Source: Bacteroidales bacterium
GTDB lineage: Bacteria > Bacteroidota > Bacteroidia > Bacteroidales > F082
Length of the DNA stretch: 64,000 bases
Assembly (NCBI GenBank): GCA_024710405.1
Contig: JANJUV010000018.1
Location: 1 to 64,000 of the forward strand
Direction of reading: 5' to 3'
Position numbers and translations under genes: made by a program. Below are positions 18,611 through 26,237 of this stretch, piece by piece (the stretch's first letter is position 1; every line of letters begins with the position of its first letter). Under the pieces are notes generated by a model. It did no database searches, had not been told where the DNA came from, and saw only the letters and a list, made by a program, of their open reading frames with translations.

Positions 18611-19110
18611 TCTCTGCACAGCAATGGGTTGAAAAAATGCAACTTAAGCCTCATCCTGAAGGAGGTTTCTATAGCGAAGTGTATCGATCCGCACTTGTAT
18701 TGTCCCATCAGTCTCTTCCACAGGCATATAGTGGTAGCCGCCATGCATCCACTGCGATATATTATCTGCTTCAGGAAGGCGATTTTTCGGCTTTTCACCG
18801 GATTGTATCCGACGAAATATGGCACCATTACGACGGGGGTGTACTCGAATTGTACTCCATTGACAAACAAGGTGTGTTACACGTTCAGTATCTTGGTAAA
18901 TCACTGTCTGCGAATGTGTTTCCGTTTCTGGTTATTCCCGGAGACACCTGGTTCGCAGCTCAGCCGCAGCAAGATTCTGTATTTGTGCTGGCAGGATGTA
19001 CCGTTGCACCTGGATTCGATTTTGTGGACTTTGAAATGGGCAGCAGGGAACAACTGTTGACCCAGTTTCCGCAGCATACTGAGAAAATCAATCTGCTCAC
19101 CAGAGGGTAA
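18607..19110 (+). CDS. Cupin domain protein, DUF985 type
   Basis: 167 residues. It opens with the DUF985 signature LKPHPEGGFYSEVYRS and carries the cupin beta-strands (TAIYYLLQEGDFSAFHRI, DEIWHHYDGG, LVIPGDTWFAA, VLAGCTVAPGFDF). Family members form dimers with a small jelly-roll pocket that may bind a sugar-like or carbonyl ligand; no reaction is established. The full length is present. The start codon overlaps the stop of the upstream barrel gene. Confidence 0.9.
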   Translation: MISAQQWVEKMQLKPHPEGGFYSEVYRSALVLSHQSLPQAYSGSRHASTAIYYLLQEGDFSAFHRIVSDEIWHHYDGGVLELYSIDKQGVLHVQYLGKSLSANVFPFLVIPGDTWFAAQPQQDSVFVLAGCTVAPGFDFVDFEMGSREQLLTQFPQHTEKINLLTRG

Positions 19111-19139
19111 CTCAACTTGTCCGGCAAGCCAAAATAGGT

Positions 19140-19934
19140 TTACTGTTTTTTATGTATACGGAATAGTCCGGCCTCTTTAAGAAAAATTTGAGCAATTCCT
19201 GATGACAGAGTATCTGAAGTTTCGTTCCATTCAGGATGCCACTGAACTGCAAGCAAAAAGCCTCTGTTTCCAGGATCACTCCAGGTAATTGCTTCAGGCA
19301 GGCTGTCATTCAGGCTGTATGCTATAATCTGCAATGAATCTGCAAGCCGCTCAATACCCTGATGATGGTTGCTGGCTACTACAGGCATGTTCTCTTTCAT
19401 CAATCCGCTGAGCAAGCTGGTATTACGGATTGCAATTTTATGATTTGTCCAGCCCTCATCACCTTGTCGATGTATGTCGCCACTTCCATAATCCTCCGGA
19501 AGGTCGATGAACAGGCTTCCTCCCATGGCAACATTAATCAGTTGCATGCCACGGCAAATGCCAAGCACAGGGATTTTGTCATCTAAAGCTGCCTGAAGCA
19601 ACAGAAATTCAAGACTGTCGCGACGATGGTCGAATACTCCGCATCGGGCTGTATCGTATCCTTTTTGATAATATGCCGGATAAATATCATTGCCGCCTGT
19701 GAGCAGAAGTGCATCACATGAATCCAGCGAAGCGAGTGCATCAGCAGACAATGAAAGGTCGATAAAATCAAAAGGTATTCCCTGATGTTTTAACCAGTCG
19801 CTGTAAAGTTTTTCGGTTTTTCGTTCCTTTGAAATGCCGATGATAAGATTTTCCGGTACAGCTTTCTTTTGGGAACAATGCGTCAAAGACATGCTGATCA
19901 GAAGCAGACAAACAGGGAGGAAATAGCGTTTCAT
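19140..19934 (-). CDS. Class I glutamine amidotransferase, gamma-glutamyl-GABA hydrolase type
   Basis: 264 residues. The N-terminus is a signal peptide with a Cys (SLTHCSQ), possibly a lipoprotein although the -1 His is not usual for a lipobox. The body has the peptidase C26 features: LLLTGGNDIYPAYY, nucleophile Cys in GICRGMQLINVAMGG, NHHQGIERL, and His-Glu in AVQWHPEW. Relatives cleave gamma-glutamyl bonds (PuuD type), but export would place this one in the periplasm, so the substrate is uncertain. Last gene of the rimM-trmN6 group, 16 bases behind trmN6. Confidence 0.9.
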   Translation of the reverse strand: MKRYFLPVCLLLISMSLTHCSQKKAVPENLIIGISKERKTEKLYSDWLKHQGIPFDFIDLSLSADALASLDSCDALLLTGGNDIYPAYYQKGYDTARCGVFDHRRDSLEFLLLQAALDDKIPVLGICRGMQLINVAMGGSLFIDLPEDYGSGDIHRQGDEGWTNHKIAIRNTSLLSGLMKENMPVVASNHHQGIERLADSLQIIAYSLNDSLPEAITWSDPGNRGFLLAVQWHPEWNETSDTLSSGIAQIFLKEAGLFRIHKKQ

Positions 19935-19950
19935 GGCTGAAGGTATATAT

Positions 19951-20673
19951 TTAAAGTCCTAAGTAATAATCTTTCAAGAGTTCTTCGTATTGAGTAGTGA
20001 AAGAGCCATTGCTTTCTCTGATAACAAATTCCCCTGACCATTCCTCAATTGGGGCTTGCCTGCCAATTTCGAAATTTATCCGGTTGGGCATTCTTCCCCG
20101 AACAGGTATAATGTTTAATAATCGGTGTAACCTTAAACCCGAAACAAAAGCCTGCTTCAGGAACAACTCGCCCTCTTTGTGTGGCATGACCATACCCAGT
20201 CTTCCGTTGTTTTGCAGCAATGTGACTGCAGCTTCAAGCAACATTTCATAGCTCATGCTGTCATTATGCCGCGCAAGGTTACGGCGATGATGTTTCGTTT
20301 TAACCGAATCGGCAAAAAACGGAGGGTTGCTGACAATCAGGTCGTAACTGACATTGGCGGTTTGAATGTATTGCTTCAGGTCGATATGGCTGACAAATAA
20401 TCGCTTGTTCCAGTGCGAACGACTGAAATTGAATGATGCCTCTTCGCACGAATCTTTGTCAATATCAATGGCGTCAATGATTGCCTGCGTACGTTGGGCA
20501 AGCATTAGTGCAATGATGCCGCAGCCTGTTCCCGCATCGAGAATACGGTGGGTGTTTTCGGTATTCAACCAGGCTCCGAGCAATACTGCATCGGTGCCGG
20601 TCTTCATGGTCGAGCGGTGGTGAAACAGACTGAAACGCTTGAAATGAAATGGCCGTTGGCTGAACAGTTCCAT
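19951..20673 (-). CDS. tRNA1(Val) adenine-37 N6-methyltransferase (TrmN6/YfiC family)
   Basis: 240 residues with a Rossmann SAM-binding fold: DAVLLGAW, motif I ILDAGTGCGIIALMLAQR, motif II-like DAIDID, and the N6-adenine methyltransferase catalytic motif NPPFF. It also has the family's N-terminal FHFKRFSLFHHRSTMKTGTD. E. coli YfiC methylates A37 of tRNA-Val; the same role is inferred here. One base separates it from rimM, consistent with a shared transcript for RNA maturation functions. Confidence 0.9.
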   Translation of the reverse strand: MELFSQRPFHFKRFSLFHHRSTMKTGTDAVLLGAWLNTENTHRILDAGTGCGIIALMLAQRTQAIIDAIDIDKDSCEEASFNFSRSHWNKRLFVSHIDLKQYIQTANVSYDLIVSNPPFFADSVKTKHHRRNLARHNDSMSYEMLLEAAVTLLQNNGRLGMVMPHKEGELFLKQAFVSGLRLHRLLNIIPVRGRMPNRINFEIGRQAPIEEWSGEFVIRESNGSFTTQYEELLKDYYLGL

Positions 20674-20674
20674 A

Positions 20675-21196
20675 TCAGATGTAAAGTTCGATCAAACCTT
20701 CAGGGGCTTCGATCTGCATCGTTTTTTGTTTCATGTCAATGGCAACAATAATCTCGTCTCTGAGCGGAACGAGCACCTCCTTTCCGTTACTGTCGATGTG
20801 CATCAGGTTATGTCCGCGTAATTCAACTATGTGCTCAATCGTTCCAATATAGCCATAATGGAGATCGGTAACGCCAAATCCTATCAGATGGTCAGGTCTG
20901 AAGCCCTCATCATCGCGTTCAGGCAACATTTTCTCATCGGCATAAACATCTTTGCCGCACAGCCATGAAGCTTTCTCAACCGACGGAATATCGCGAAGGG
21001 CAACAATGGCTTTTTGTCCGCCGATCCTCATGTTTTCAACAAAATATGGAATTAGTCCCTTATTGATTTCAATAAAGACTACCTTAAGTTCCTGAAGATC
21101 TTCGGGATTGTCAACATCAAGGCCTAATTGCAATTCTCCTTTGATGCCATGTGTTTTGAGAAGTTTCCCTACGTAAAAATAACCTTGTTTCGCCAT
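20675..21196 (-). CDS. rimM: 16S rRNA processing protein RimM
   Basis: 173 residues. It starts with FYVGKLLKTHGIKGELQL, the RimM N-terminal signature, and ends with the PRC-barrel domain (LIGFGVTDLHYGYIGTIEHI, LVPLRDEIIVAIDMKQKTM). RimM helps 30S subunit head assembly and binds S19. It follows rpsP by ~180 bases across a terminator, so it is probably partly uncoupled from rpsP, but keeps the conserved rpsP-rimM order. Confidence 0.95.
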   Translation of the reverse strand: MAKQGYFYVGKLLKTHGIKGELQLGLDVDNPEDLQELKVVFIEINKGLIPYFVENMRIGGQKAIVALRDIPSVEKASWLCGKDVYADEKMLPERDDEGFRPDHLIGFGVTDLHYGYIGTIEHIVELRGHNLMHIDSNGKEVLVPLRDEIIVAIDMKQKTMQIEAPEGLIELYI

Positions 21197-21334
21197 TGTC
21201 AGCCTAGGTTAATGGTGCGTTATCCATATAATGGCAACTGCTTTGGATAAATGTTGACCATTTGGAAACGCAAAGATAATGAATTGATTGACCGGGAGGG
21301 TGTATGCGTGGAAGTTTGGTCTTACAGAGACAAA

Positions 21335-21357
21335 AAAAGCTGCCCTGGAGCAGCTTT
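21335..21357 (-). terminator. Terminator after rpsP
   Basis: Read on the minus strand: AAAGCTGC / GCAGCTTT stem with a 6-base loop, followed by T residues, ~20 bases after the rpsP stop. It could reduce read-through into rimM. Confidence 0.8.
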
Positions 21358-21378
21358 ATATGACTAAACGGAATAAAA

Positions 21379-21924
21379 TTACTCCTGTGTGTTTTCTGTT
21401 TCTTCAGCCTGAACCTCTTCAGCGGCTGCTTCTGCTTCGGCTTCTTTGATCTCAGCTTTCAGTTCGGCGGCACGTTTTTTGGCCAAATCGACAGCCCTTG
21501 CTTCCTTAACTTTTGCTTCTGCTTCGAGTTGCTTTTTCAGGTTGCCGCGCTTTCCTTCTTCAAGGCTTTTGCGCTTAGCTTCAATTTTAGCCTCTTTTTC
21601 CTTCATCCAGACCTGAAATTTGGCTTCTGCCTGCTCAGGTGTCATCGCGCCTTTATTCACCCCTTTCTGGAGATGTGCTTTATACAGTACTCCTTTATAG
21701 GAAAGAATTGCCCTTACGGTGTCGGAGGGCTGTGCGCCGTCCTGCAACCAGGTAACGGCTTTGTCGAAATCAATATTGATCTCTGCAGGGTTTGCAATTG
21801 GGTTGTAGGTGCCAATCTTCTCGATAAATCTTCCGTCACGTGGTGCACGACCATCCGCAATTACAATGTGGTAAAAAGGCTTGCCTTTTTTACCAAAACG
21901 TTGTAATCTGATTCTTGCTGGCAT
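21379..21924 (-). CDS. rpsP: 30S ribosomal protein S16 with long charged C-terminal extension
   Basis: 181 residues. The first ~85 are S16 ([58 protein letters not shown]). The rest is a Lys/Glu/Ala-rich, probably helical tail (~90-181) ending in an acidic stretch. Bacteroidota S16 proteins are often longer than the ~80-residue E. coli protein, and this one is strongly so. It has its own promoter and a terminator. Confidence 0.96.
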   Translation of the reverse strand: MPARIRLQRFGKKGKPFYHIVIADGRAPRDGRFIEKIGTYNPIANPAEINIDFDKAVTWLQDGAQPSDTVRAILSYKGVLYKAHLQKGVNKGAMTPEQAEAKFQVWMKEKEAKIEAKRKSLEEGKRGNLKKQLEAEAKVKEARAVDLAKKRAAELKAEIKEAEAEAAAEEVQAEETENTQE

Positions 21925-21969
21925 AATTGATTAATTTTTAATGAATAAAATATTTATGATTTTGGGGTG

Positions 21970-22000
21970 CAAAATTAGGAATTTATTTCTAACAAACGAA
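21970..22000 (-). promoter_or_regulatory. rpsP promoter
   Basis: On the minus strand: TTCG, 19-base spacer, TAATTTTG (perfect TAnnTTTG). Predicted transcript start near 21963, leader of about 39 bases. Confidence 0.65.
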
Positions 22001-22073
22001 GAATCTGAAGGATAATTTTTCCTTTAAACCGTCGAATTGCTGAAACCCGGCTGAATAGATGAACAAAAATGAC

Positions 22074-22081
22074 TAATTTTG
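22074..22081 (+). promoter_or_regulatory. Possible porT -7 box
   Basis: TAATTTTG matches the -7 consensus, but no TTG lies at the usual distance. It would give a leader of ~78 bases to the GTG start. Confidence 0.45.
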
Positions 22082-22166
22082 CCCGAAATTCCTTTGATAC
22101 TGTTTATCATTTAATAATAAAGGAGTCCTGCATTTCGTTGTTGTATCAGTTTTTAAAACCAATTCT

Positions 22167-22940
22167 GTGGCGAACACATTTCTCAGAACATCTGTATTGC
22201 TCATTTTGCTCGTTTTTTTGGGCATTCAAAACCTTTATGCACAGCGACAGAAGGTTATTAACCTTCAGAAATATGATTTGGAACCCTATCATTTTGGGTT
22301 TATTCTGGCAGCCAACCAGATGCTGTTTACGGTGAAACCGGTCGCTAACCATCAGTTCATTGTGTACGGTTCTGATGCAGCCCCTGATTTTGCCAGTGAT
22401 TCGCTTTCGTTGTACGATGTAACATCAACACCCACCCCGGGTTTCACCATTGGTATTGTAGGTAATCTGAGGCTTGGGAATAATGCCGATCTTCGTTTTA
22501 TCCCGTCTCTTTCGTTTGGTGAGCGTTTTATCGATTATTCAATCTTGCGCTACCGCAACGGTACGCCAGAACTCATTGACATCCGCAAAACTGTTGCTTC
22601 CACCTATGTTGAGTTTCCGCTGCATGTCAAATACCGCTCAAAACGATTGAATAATTTTGCAGCTTACGTTCTGGGGGGAGCAAAATATAGTATTGATCTG
22701 GCTTCGAATAAAAGAAACGAACGCGAAAACAACAACATTGCCATCAAACTAAACAACCAGGACCTCGCTCTTGAGGTTGGTACAGGAGTTGATTTCTACA
22801 CCAATTATTTCAAGTTTGGCATCGAACTTAAGATGGGTTATGGCATCACCAACATCATGGTTGACGATGGCAGCGTGTACAGCGCCTCCATTGACAAGCT
22901 CAACAGCAAAATTTTCCAGCTGAGTTTTACTTTCGAATAA
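22167..22940 (+). CDS. porT: T9SS outer-membrane protein PorT (SprT)
   Basis: 257 residues. The start is GTG; it gives a complete signal peptide ending NLYAQ, and no in-frame ATG serves as well. The mature protein is a beta-barrel with PorT-like strands: LEPYHFGFILAANQMLFTVKP, GFTIGIVGNLRLG, YVEFPLHVKYRSKR, AYVLGGAKYSIDLAS, and a closing FQLSFTFE ending in an aromatic residue. PorT is an essential accessory part of the type IX secretion machine in gliding and gingipain-secreting species. In many Bacteroidota it sits next to ubiE/menG; here that gene is about 5 kb away on the other strand. The downstream gene starts directly after the stop codon. Confidence 0.9.
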   Translation: MANTFLRTSVLLILLVFLGIQNLYAQRQKVINLQKYDLEPYHFGFILAANQMLFTVKPVANHQFIVYGSDAAPDFASDSLSLYDVTSTPTPGFTIGIVGNLRLGNNADLRFIPSLSFGERFIDYSILRYRNGTPELIDIRKTVASTYVEFPLHVKYRSKRLNNFAAYVLGGAKYSIDLASNKRNERENNNIAIKLNNQDLALEVGTGVDFYTNYFKFGIELKMGYGITNIMVDDGSVYSASIDKLNSKIFQLSFTFE

Positions 22941-23648
22941 ATGATAGTTATGGACGAACAGCAATTCGACGGTTTGTTAAAGGCATTGGTTGCCAAGGCC
23001 ACGCTCAAACAGGATATTTATCACAATACCCTGGAAGTAATGAGTTTGTTTCAGTCAGTGATCGGTGAATTAGGCAATGGCTTTGCGTCTTCGGGCAATA
23101 AATATGCAACCCATAGGAATGTAGCTTTCGAATATCGGTTTAAAAGTGACTTTGAGATTGAATTGAAGTTTGGGGGTGATATTTTGCTTTTTCTGATGCA
23201 CACCAACATCTTCGACTTCTCGCGCGACCACGAAGTAATGCGTACACCATATATCCGCGAAGACAAAACACGGTCTTACTGTGGCATCATAAATATCTAT
23301 AATTTTCTGGCCGACTCTTTCAAATACAACCGCTACAACGATATTGGTTACCTCATCGGACGCATTTTCATCAACCACGAGAAACATTATTTTATCGAAG
23401 GCAAGCGTGAACTTGGTATTTTGTACAACGACTTTGGTCGTCATGTTCTCGATAAGGAATCAGCCGCAAAAATCATAGAGGCAGCCATGATGTACACGAT
23501 CAATTTTGATCTGCTTACACCTCCATACGAAGCTGTTAAAATGGTGACCGTAAACGAGATGAAGAACACCCTTGATGCCATCTCAGTGAAAACCGGAAAA
23601 AGATTAGGATTTCATTTCCAGGAAGATAAGCCCGAAAACGGCATTTAA
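22941..23648 (+). CDS. Conserved Bacteroidota protein of unknown function, coupled to porT
   Basis: 235 residues, no signal peptide and no membrane segment. I do not recognise a domain. The sequence has a helical N-terminus (FDGLLKALVAKATLKQDIYHNTLEVMSLF) and a mixed alpha/beta core with GGDILLFLMHTNIFDFSRDH, YIREDKTRSYCGIINIYNFLADSF, YNDIGYLIGRIFINHEKHYFIEGKRELG. Met1 directly abuts the porT stop; a second ATG three codons on is also possible. Placement suggests a shared transcript with porT, so a link to envelope biogenesis is possible, but this is context only. Confidence 0.85.
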   Translation: MIVMDEQQFDGLLKALVAKATLKQDIYHNTLEVMSLFQSVIGELGNGFASSGNKYATHRNVAFEYRFKSDFEIELKFGGDILLFLMHTNIFDFSRDHEVMRTPYIREDKTRSYCGIINIYNFLADSFKYNRYNDIGYLIGRIFINHEKHYFIEGKRELGILYNDFGRHVLDKESAAKIIEAAMMYTINFDLLTPPYEAVKMVTVNEMKNTLDAISVKTGKRLGFHFQEDKPENGI

Positions 23649-23668
23649 TGTTTTTTCTTCTGAAAAAT

Positions 23669-23699
23669 CTTGCCGGTTACAAAAATTTGTTTAATTTTG
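23669..23699 (+). promoter_or_regulatory. tRNA-Glu promoter
   Basis: CTTG, exactly 19 bases, TAATTTTG: a near-perfect Bacteroidota promoter ending 18 bases before the mature tRNA. Confidence 0.85.
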
Positions 23700-23717
23700 C
23701 AGCCTCAAAAGTTCTTT

Positions 23718-23792
23718 GCTCCCTTCGTCTAGTCAGGCCCAGGACGCCAGGTTTTCATCCTGGTAACAGGGGTTCGAATCCCCTAGGGAGTA
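23718..23792 (+). tRNA. tRNA-Glu (anticodon TTC)
   Basis: Cloverleaf with acceptor GCTCCCT / AGGGAGT (one G-T pair), anticodon stem CCAGG / CCTGG around loop TTTTCAT (anticodon TTC), and T-arm with GGTTCGAATCC. CCA is not encoded. Confidence 0.96.
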
Positions 23793-23797
23793 CGCAG

Positions 23798-23825
23798 ACC
23801 GCCACATATTGGCGGTTTTTTTTTG
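23798..23825 (+). terminator. tRNA-Glu terminator
   Basis: ACCGCC / GGCGGT stem with a 7-base loop and a long T run, a few bases after the tRNA. Confidence 0.88.
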
Positions 23826-24005
23826 CTGTTTTGCTGGTTAAATCAAATGAACAACATGGCTGATCCAGCATTTGTTTGTTTTACGGGTTGCAATAAAGTG
23901 TGTTATGAACATGCTGGTCGCCGGCATAGTTGAGTTTAAAATGCATACTTTTGCAGCCCAAAATCACAGGGTAAAACAATTAATTAACAACCAGTTAATA
24001 CTTTT
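23826..24005 (+). promoter_or_regulatory. Intergenic region with -7 box for the flavin reductase gene
   Basis: TACTTTTG at 23946-23953 is a perfect -7 box; the -33 element is not convincing. It predicts a leader of ~46 bases. I see nothing else in the stretch. Confidence 0.5.
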
Positions 24006-24659
24006 ATGACATCAGACAATCTTCATCCGCTGATTGAAATCAGACACCTGACCGATAAAACATATGTGCTGCGGTTGGGCCGAAGAGGACTGGCATTCAG
24101 GGCGGGGCAACATATTCTACTCGGTAAGGCCGGAAGCATACACAACCGCGAGTATTCGATCTACAGCGCCGAATCGGATGATTTTTTTGAAGTGCTGATC
24201 AAAGAAGTTGACGAAGGACTGGTAAGCAAACAACTCAGAAACCTGAAACCGGGCGACCAACTGCAACTTGAAGGGCCACTTGGCTTTTTTACTATTGAAC
24301 CCGAATTAATTGAATCGGCTAAGTTTCTTTTCATGGCTACCGGAACCGGAATCGCTCCCTTCCACAGTTTTGTGCGCAGCTATCCCGGCATGGATTACAC
24401 TTTGTTACATGGTGTCAGGTTTGCCTATGAAGCATACGAAAGACATGACTATGATCCTCAGCGGTATATTCTGTGTACTTCAGGTGACAGTAAAGGGCAC
24501 TTTCAGGGCAGGGTTACAGATTACCTGCGGCAGAATCAAACCGGAAAAGAACTGCATTGCTACCTTTGTGGAAACTTCAACATGATCAAGGAAGCCTTTG
24601 ACCTGCTGGAACAACAGGGTGTACCACCAGGGCAGGTACACGCAGAGGTGTATTTTTAG
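24006..24659 (+). CDS. Ferredoxin/flavodoxin-NADP+ reductase-like FAD oxidoreductase
   Basis: 217 residues, short for the family but complete. The FAD-binding barrel has FRAGQHILLG and NREYSIYSAE (the RxYS flavin motif) followed by GLVSKQLRNLKPGDQL and GPLGFF. The NAD(P) lobe has ATGTGIAPFHSF, the typical pyrophosphate motif, CTSGD, and YLCGNFNMIKEAFDLL. The C-terminus ends HAEVYF, so the flavin is likely stacked near an aromatic end residue as in plant-type reductases. It would transfer electrons between NAD(P)H and a ferredoxin or flavodoxin; the partner is not encoded nearby. Confidence 0.9.
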   Translation: MTSDNLHPLIEIRHLTDKTYVLRLGRRGLAFRAGQHILLGKAGSIHNREYSIYSAESDDFFEVLIKEVDEGLVSKQLRNLKPGDQLQLEGPLGFFTIEPELIESAKFLFMATGTGIAPFHSFVRSYPGMDYTLLHGVRFAYEAYERHDYDPQRYILCTSGDSKGHFQGRVTDYLRQNQTGKELHCYLCGNFNMIKEAFDLLEQQGVPPGQVHAEVYF

Positions 24660-24689
24660 TTGATTGTTTGATGAACATATTTATTTTTG
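24659..24689 (+). promoter_or_regulatory. Promoter of the miaB-like/mtaB operon
   Basis: GTTG, 19 bases, TATTTTTG (perfect -7). Transcript start expected near 24696, leader ~84 bases. Confidence 0.7.
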
Positions 24690-24779
24690 GAGCGGTTTAT
24701 GATTGTGGTATGCCTGATCCGTCATGAAGTGCAGGTGCCAACTCCTTTCAGTAAACTACAATTAATATCAGTGAGTTAG

Positions 24780-26237
24780 ATGAAATATCATATAATTTCT
24801 TTGGGTTGTCAGATGAATCAATCCGATACCGAGCGTGTGAAAACAGTGCTCGGGTCGATGGGTTTTTCGGAAACGGACAATGAGGATGAAGCTTCGGTGC
24901 TTGGCGTTATTGCCTGTTCGGTGCGTCAGAAGGCTATTGACAAGGTGTATTCGAGGATTGCGAAATGGAACAGGTTGAAAAACCGGAAAAGCCTGATTAC
25001 TTTTGTGTCTGGCTGTATTCTTCCTGCCGATCGGGAGAAATTTCTGAAACTTTTCGATATGGTATTCCCCATGAGTGAATTGCCCGAGTTTCCGCGTATG
25101 ATGAGTCAGTATGGTGTTGTTACTCCTGCCGGTTTACAGCAACAGGATTCCATAAGGATTGAGGTGAAGCAGACGACTTCTCAAGCTGTAAAACCTCACG
25201 CATCTGTGCTTACGGCCGTTCCTCCAATTCAACATCTGAAATCTGTTAACCTCAATCCTGCGCGGGATATCGACAGCTTTTGGGAGGTTGAGCCTACCTA
25301 TACCAGTGATTTTGAGGCGTTCATTCCCATTCAGAATGGATGTGACAAGTTTTGTACTTTTTGTGCCGTACCCTATACACGTGGACGGGAGGTGTCGCGA
25401 CCATCATCAGAGATTTTGAATGAACTCAAAAACCTGGTTCAGCGTGGTTTCAAGTCAATAACACTCCTGGGTCAGAACGTGAATTCATATGGGCTGGATA
25501 AAAAAGGCGAAGAGTTGACTTTTACCGGCTTGCTGCACGAAATTGGCAGGTTTGGCAATGATTCCGGAAAAGAGTTCTGGGTTTATTTCACCTCGCCTCA
25601 TCCACGAGACATGTCCGACGATGTGATTGAAGCCGTTGCCCTGTATCCCTGCCTTGCCAAACAAATACACCTTCCGGTGCAGTCGGGCGACGATCATGTG
25701 CTGTTGCGCATGAACCGCAAGCATTCCATGGAAAAGTACCGACATATCGTGCACACCATCAGACGTCTCATTCCGGAGGCCACATTGTTTACCGATATTA
25801 TAGTTGGTTTTACGGGGGAAACGGACGAGCAGTTTGAGAACACGAGAAAAGCCATGGAGGAGTTCAGATATAATATGGCTTATATCGCTCAGTACAGTGT
25901 CCGGCCGGGTGCTGCAAGTTCTCGTTGGGACGACGATGTCCCGCATGAAGTCAAAAAGGTTAGATATCATATCCTCACCGAAGAGTTGATGAAGCACAGT
26001 ATGGCTTACAACAAAACGCTGATAGGTAAGCGGCTTCGGGTGTTGGTAAGGGGTTTTGACCGTAAGGATGGCTATCTTTCGGCCCTGACAGAAGGTCGTA
26101 TCGTTGTTCGTTTTCCTTCGGATGATCGTTCCTTTATCGGTACATTCGTTGATGTTGAAATCAATGCGGTAACCTCATTGTCCATCGAAGGCATTAGGGT
26201 GAGCACACAAATCCCCGTACTCAATCAGGCCATATGA
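24780..26237 (+). CDS. MiaB-like radical SAM tRNA methylthiotransferase
   Basis: 485 residues. The N-terminal UPF0004 domain has its three Cys (SLGCQMNQSD, IACSVRQK, SGCILP) for the auxiliary iron-sulfur cluster. The radical SAM core has NGCDKFCTFCAVPYTRGREVSRP with CxxxCxxC. A C-terminal TRAM domain ends in GTFVDVEI. The family adds a methylthio group to tRNA, and MiaB acts on i6A37. Oddities: a stretch of ~55 residues between the auxiliary cluster and the radical SAM domain (around VKQTTSQAVKPHAS) is unusual, and VLGVIACSVR replaces the common VNTCSVR. Whether this is the cell's true MiaB or a relative cannot be decided here. It overlaps mtaB by 4 bases. Confidence 0.87.
   Translation: MKYHIISLGCQMNQSDTERVKTVLGSMGFSETDNEDEASVLGVIACSVRQKAIDKVYSRIAKWNRLKNRKSLITFVSGCILPADREKFLKLFDMVFPMSELPEFPRMMSQYGVVTPAGLQQQDSIRIEVKQTTSQAVKPHASVLTAVPPIQHLKSVNLNPARDIDSFWEVEPTYTSDFEAFIPIQNGCDKFCTFCAVPYTRGREVSRPSSEILNELKNLVQRGFKSITLLGQNVNSYGLDKKGEELTFTGLLHEIGRFGNDSGKEFWVYFTSPHPRDMSDDVIEAVALYPCLAKQIHLPVQSGDDHVLLRMNRKHSMEKYRHIVHTIRRLIPEATLFTDIIVGFTGETDEQFENTRKAMEEFRYNMAYIAQYSVRPGAASSRWDDDVPHEVKKVRYHILTEELMKHSMAYNKTLIGKRLRVLVRGFDRKDGYLSALTEGRIVVRFPSDDRSFIGTFVDVEINAVTSLSIEGIRVSTQIPVLNQAI

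Noticed and set aside
23648-23863. A 71-residue frame
   Set aside because: It covers the tRNA-Glu gene and its terminator.
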